From: Candidatus Latescibacterota bacterium
GTDB lineage: Bacteria > Latescibacterota > UBA2968 > UBA8231
Assembly (NCBI GenBank): GCA_009691525.1
Contig: SICG01000007.1
Location: 1 to 48,243, forward strand
Length of the DNA stretch: 48,243 bases
Direction: 5' to 3'
How positions within the stretch are numbered: position 1 is the stretch's first letter; every line of letters begins with the position of its first letter. Positions 44,642-48,243 of this stretch are shown here, piece after piece. The notes below the pieces were generated by a model that had not been told where the DNA came from, did not search any database, and saw only the letters and a list, made by a program, of their open reading frames with translations. A program made the translations under genes and the position numbers.

Positions 44642-45997
44642 ATGACGACAGGTCTGCTGATGGGCCTGGAAGACCAGCCCTCGATCGACGCCGGCGCCAT
44701 CCTGATAGTCCGCACCCTGAGGGAGCGGGGCTACCAGGCCCTGCTGGCCGGGGGCTGTGTGCGGGATCTACTGCTGGGGCGGACTCCCAAGGACTGGGAC
44801 GTGGCCACCGATGCAGACCCGGCGGCAGTGCAGCAGCTTTTTGCCCGGAGCGAAGCGGTGGGGGGCCATTTCGGGGTGGTGCTGGTACACTTGGAAGGCC
44901 GCCAGTACGAGGTGGCCCGCTTCCGCCAGGACGGGGTGTACCGAGATGGTCGGCATCCCGAGACGGTGGTCTTTGCCAGCGCCGAGCAGGATGCCCAGCG
45001 GCGCGACTTCACCATCAACGGCATGTTCTTCGACCCCTTGGCCGGGCAGCTGATCGATTATGTGGGGGGCAGGGAGGATCTGGATCGGCAGCTTATCCGC
45101 GCCATCGGCCAGCCGCAGGAGCGTTTTTCCGAGGACCAGTTGCGGCTGCTGAGGGCGGTGCGTTTTGCCGCCCGCCTCGGCTTTGCCATCGAGGCTCAGA
45201 CCCTGGAAGCCATCGCCGAGTTGGCGCCGCTCATCCACCGGGTCAGCGCCGAAAGGGTGCGCGACGAGTTGACCCTGATGCTGACCGAGGGGCAGGCGGC
45301 GCGCGCCATGCAGCTCTTGTTGGAGACGGGGCTGCTCCGACAGATCCTGCCCGAGGTAGTGGCCATGGGCGGGGTGGCCCAGCCACCCGAGTTCCACCCC
45401 GAGGGGGATGTGTGGACTCATGTGTGTTTGATGCTAGACAAGATGGCAGGGCCCACACCCACCCTGGCCTGGGGGGTGCTGCTGCACGATATCGGCAAAC
45501 CGCCCACCTATCGAGAAGCGGACCGCATTCGTTTCGACGCCCACGACGCGGTGGGGGCCCAGATGGCCGACCAGATCTGCCAGCGTCTGCGCATGTCCAA
45601 GGCTCAGACCGAACAGATCGACGAGTTGGTGGGACAGCACATGCGCATCCGCCACGCGGCCGAAATGCGGCCCAGCAAGTTGAAGCGCCTGCTGCGCGAG
45701 CCCTATTTTCCAGAGTTGCTGGAATTACATCGCATCGACTGCCTCTGCAGCCACGGCTCGCTGGATATCTACGATTTCTGCCAGGCACAGTCGCAAGCCA
45801 GCGCTTCGGAGGGGCTGCGGCCGGCGCGCCTGCTCAAGGGCGACGACCTGATCGGCATGGGGTTCAGGCCCGGCCCCCTCTTCAAGGAGATCCTGGCTGC
45901 TCTGGAGGACGAGCAGTTGGAGGGCAGGGTCACGGACCGGAAAGAGGCAGAGTGTTTCGTGCGGGAGCGTTTCGGGCCGGCGGAGAGCCGTCAATAA
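44642..45997 (+). CDS. cca: CCA tRNA nucleotidyltransferase / poly(A) polymerase family with HD domain
   Basis: ALLAGGCVRDLLLGRTPKDWDVATDADP; RRDFTINGMFFDPL; RLLRAVRFAARLGFAIE; LLHDIGKPPTY. Confidence 0.92.
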   Translation: MTTGLLMGLEDQPSIDAGAILIVRTLRERGYQALLAGGCVRDLLLGRTPKDWDVATDADPAAVQQLFARSEAVGGHFGVVLVHLEGRQYEVARFRQDGVYRDGRHPETVVFASAEQDAQRRDFTINGMFFDPLAGQLIDYVGGREDLDRQLIRAIGQPQERFSEDQLRLLRAVRFAARLGFAIEAQTLEAIAELAPLIHRVSAERVRDELTLMLTEGQAARAMQLLLETGLLRQILPEVVAMGGVAQPPEFHPEGDVWTHVCLMLDKMAGPTPTLAWGVLLHDIGKPPTYREADRIRFDAHDAVGAQMADQICQRLRMSKAQTEQIDELVGQHMRIRHAAEMRPSKLKRLLREPYFPELLELHRIDCLCSHGSLDIYDFCQAQSQASASEGLRPARLLKGDDLIGMGFRPGPLFKEILAALEDEQLEGRVTDRKEAECFVRERFGPAESRQ

Positions 45998-45998
45998 C

Positions 45999-47882
45999 TC
46001 AGCTCAGGCCCGCCCCCAGCACCTCGAGCACTGGCTGGTGCGCGCCTGGGGACATCAAATACAGACCTGCCCAACCCTCTTTCCTGATCCAGCGGATCTG
46101 CTCCACTGCCAGCTCAGCGCCGGCCCGGGCCTGATCCTCGGCCTGGGTGTAGGCCCCCAGGCGCTGGAACACGGTTTCGGGCACCACCACCCCGGGCACC
46201 TGCCCCAGTCGGCGGGCCTGGTCCAGGCTGCTCAACACCATTACCCCGACGAGAAAGGCGGCCTGGCCGCGGAAAGGATCCAGCGCACTTAGGGGGTCGG
46301 TGCGGAAAGCCGGCTGGGTCATGATGTAGTCGGCGCCGGCGTCCAGCTTTCGGCGTAGTTTCTCCAATTCCCGGTCCTGGTCCAGGGCTTCGGGCTCGAA
46401 CCCCGAGCCGATGGTGAAATGGGTGCGCGGGTCCGGGTGCCGGCCCAGGGGCTCGCCGCCGAAATCCACCCCGGCGTTGAGGCATCCGTGGGCGTAACGG
46501 ATCATCGCGGCCGAATCGCAGTCGAAGACCGCGGTCGAACGCGGGTAAGAGGGGGACATCTTGGGCGGGTCCCCAGTGACAAAAAGCACGTTGTGAATCC
46601 GGCGGGCGTAGTAGCCGATCAGCCGGCTCTGCATGGCCATCAGATTGAGGTCGCGGGTGGTGAAGTGGGGGATGAGTTCGAGATGATCCCCCTCGGTCCA
46701 GCCCAAGCGCTCGCGCAGCACACCGATAAAATCCCCCGGCGGCATGAGCGGGATGCCGCGCGAACCGTCGGTGATGTCCAGGGCGTCGGCCAGGCCCGAG
46801 GCCGCCAGTTGGCCGACAAAATCCACCTTGCCCTGCAGGGTCTTGGGCGCGGTCCCTCGGGAGGGCAGGAGTTCCACACTGACGGCGAATCCCCCTTCCT
46901 TGATCTTGCGCGAGAAAGCCCCGTTGCGGCTTTTTTCTCCGGCCCCCACCGGGGCCTGCGCCGGGGCGGAAATCTGGAAGGTGTCCCGCTGCGCGGTGTT
47001 GCGGGCCTGCAGGTAGTTGCGCATCTCTGCCAGGTGCAGCGGGTGTACCTCGCAACACCCGCCTACCAGCGCTACGCCCCGCTCAGCCAGCGTGCGGGCA
47101 AACCTGCCCATGAACTCGGGGTTGACGCGGGTCATGTAGCGGTGGCCGATGCGCTGGAAACCCCCGGCATTGGGCATGGCCGAAAGCAGCACCCGGCCTT
47201 CGCGCACGGCGGGCAGGGATTCGACCGCGTCGAGGAAGGCGGTGATCTCCCAGGGGGCGCAGCAGTTGGTTCCCACCAATTGCACGCCCCGTTCAGCGGC
47301 GGCCTGCACCAGGGCGGCCGGGTCGCTCAACGCGGTGCCGACCATCTCCACGGCAATGGGTGGGGGCTGGGGCAGGGATTGGATGAGGTCGACCAGGGCC
47401 AGCAACTGGGGCAGAGAGGTGAAGGTCTCCAGCAACAGCGCGTCCACACCGACTAAGGCGTCCAGGGCAGGGCGGTAGTGCTGGGTAAGCGCTCCGGTGG
47501 AGGCCAACTCATCGCTGGGTGGGCCCAGAGAACCGAGCACGAAGAAGGGACCCGGGTCCTGAATGCTTGCCTGGTACAGCTCGATGGCGCGCCGGGCCAG
47601 GCGCACCCCGGTGCGGTTTATTTCGGCACACCGCCCCCCTTCACCGAGGGGGCCCAGGTAGGAAAGGCCGCCGGCAAAGGTGTTGGTGGTCAGGCAGCGG
47701 GCCCCGGCCTGCAGGTAGGCGTTGTGGACCTGGAGGATGAGCTCGGGGTGGTCGAGGTTGAGGGCCTCGTACACATGGTTGCGCTCCGAGAGGCGGCCGG
47801 TGCGCTCGAAGAGATAGGAACCCATGGCCCCGTCAGCCAGGAGGGTTCCCTGGCGCAGGGTTTCGAGAAAGGTGCTGTTCAC
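45999..47882 (-). CDS. Bifunctional homocysteine S-methyltransferase / methylenetetrahydrofolate reductase
   Basis: LLADGAMGSYLF, VQLVGTNCC, VALVGGCCEVHP (methyltransferase half); AVSVELLPSRGTAPKTL, IPHFTTRDLN, NVLFVTGDPP, ADYIMTQPAF (MTHFR half). GTG start at 47882. Confidence 0.93.
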   Translation of the reverse strand: MNSTFLETLRQGTLLADGAMGSYLFERTGRLSERNHVYEALNLDHPELILQVHNAYLQAGARCLTTNTFAGGLSYLGPLGEGGRCAEINRTGVRLARRAIELYQASIQDPGPFFVLGSLGPPSDELASTGALTQHYRPALDALVGVDALLLETFTSLPQLLALVDLIQSLPQPPPIAVEMVGTALSDPAALVQAAAERGVQLVGTNCCAPWEITAFLDAVESLPAVREGRVLLSAMPNAGGFQRIGHRYMTRVNPEFMGRFARTLAERGVALVGGCCEVHPLHLAEMRNYLQARNTAQRDTFQISAPAQAPVGAGEKSRNGAFSRKIKEGGFAVSVELLPSRGTAPKTLQGKVDFVGQLAASGLADALDITDGSRGIPLMPPGDFIGVLRERLGWTEGDHLELIPHFTTRDLNLMAMQSRLIGYYARRIHNVLFVTGDPPKMSPSYPRSTAVFDCDSAAMIRYAHGCLNAGVDFGGEPLGRHPDPRTHFTIGSGFEPEALDQDRELEKLRRKLDAGADYIMTQPAFRTDPLSALDPFRGQAAFLVGVMVLSSLDQARRLGQVPGVVVPETVFQRLGAYTQAEDQARAGAELAVEQIRWIRKEGWAGLYLMSPGAHQPVLEVLGAGLS

Positions 47883-48094
47883 GGCGCGGCCTTTTCGCCG
47901 AAGTGGTCGGCAAAGATGAAGAAGTCCTCGAAATCGATGGTGCTGTTGGCCGCCAGATCGAAAAGCGGGCTCCAGTCAGGAGAGGAGCTTGTTTCCCCGA
48001 AATGATCGGCGAAGAGAAAGAAATCCGCAAACGCTACACTCAGGTCGCCGTCGAAATCCCCGGTAAGAACCTCGACAACCGGGTTTACATGCAA
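47879..48094 (-). pseudogene. Orphan C-terminal fragment with two dockerin/EF-hand-like repeats
   Basis: GDFDGDLSVAFADFFLFADHFGE...SPLFDLAANSTIDFEDFFIFADHFGEKAAP; the same frame continues upstream as SDSCDFFTLHVNPVVEV to an in-frame TAG inside the adjacent hairpin. Stop overlaps the next start (GTGA). Confidence 0.6.
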
Positions 48095-48098
48095 AGTA

Positions 48099-48180
48099 AA
48101 GAAATCGCATGAATCGGACTATCCCCGGCCAAAGGCCAGGGCTTTACGCCCGATTCATGGCTTCGCCACCGCGATTTCTT
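48099..48180 (-). mobile_element. 82-nt three-stem hairpin, candidate insertion-element end
   Basis: AAGAAATCGC/GCGATTTCTT (10 bp), ATGAATCGG/CCGATTCAT (9 bp), CCCTGGCC-TTT-GGCCGGGG (8 bp with one G.U on the minus strand). An IS200/IS605-type end is inference. Confidence 0.45.
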
Positions 48181-48241
48181 AGGGCACTGCCCCAAACAAA
48201 TCAAGTTGCTGCGGACTTTTCTCTTCTTGGCGATGATACTG
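48179..48241 (-). CDS. C-terminal 20 codons of an ORF entering from the right edge (transposase-like tail, speculative)
   Basis: Frame open from the edge: QYHRQEEKSPQQLDLFGAVP-stop; the stop overlaps the first bases of the 82-nt hairpin. Confidence 0.3.
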   Translation of the reverse strand, partial: QYHRQEEKSPQQLDLFGAVP

Positions 48242-48243
48242 GA

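Noticed and set aside
46419-47456. 345-aa plus-strand ORF
   Set aside because: Antisense to the homocysteine methyltransferase/MTHFR gene, which has clear motifs.
1-48243. CRISPR arrays, tRNA and rRNA genes
   Set aside because: No regularly spaced direct repeats and no convincing tRNA cloverleaf or rRNA segment seen by eye; tRNAscan-SE and a CRISPR finder would be decisive.

Overview
The window is 48.2 kb, GC-rich and almost fully coding, probably from an uncultivated FCB-like or Latescibacterota-like bacterium (taxonomy is inference only). Main blocks: (1) a partial class II fumarase on the minus strand at the left edge, divergent from a ~25 kb co-directional run. That run begins with three tandem paralogous secreted proteins (discoidin-like modules plus a C-terminal FlgD-like/CHU_C-like Ig domain), a large outer-membrane-like protein, a CBM9-like protein, a lipoprotein, a parvulin and a TPR lipoprotein. 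It continues into a sugar/methyl-metabolism set: amidohydrolase, TIM-barrel isomerase, two Gfo/Idh/MocA paralogs, 2-hydroxyacid dehydrogenase, core-MetE-like protein, ASPIC/UnbV protein, an AllA-RhaM fusion and a polytopic membrane protein. (2) NIPSNAP, LLM flavin oxidoreductase, a membrane-embedded spermidine-synthase-like protein and selD. (3) A minus-strand cassette Gfo/Idh - ceramidase-like - small unknown protein A - PhyH1 - small unknown protein B - 9-codon remnant of a third copy - PhyH2. (4) ElyC-like, rnhA, lpdA, SIS isomerase, class V aminotransferase, SelA-like PLP enzyme, stand-alone IMP cyclohydrolase domain, epimerase, aldo/keto reductase, CCA-adding enzyme and a homocysteine methyltransferase/MTHFR fusion. 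The most unusual signals are non-coding: a ~200 bp six-hairpin array after selD; a 26-nt hairpin repeat whose two copies differ only by compensatory base pairs, one copy abutting the gene remnant; a second REP-like repeat; and an 82-nt three-stem hairpin at the right edge that separates a transposase-like C-terminus from a beheaded dockerin/EF-hand-like ORF. All calls are from reading the sequence and supplied translations; no database search was run.
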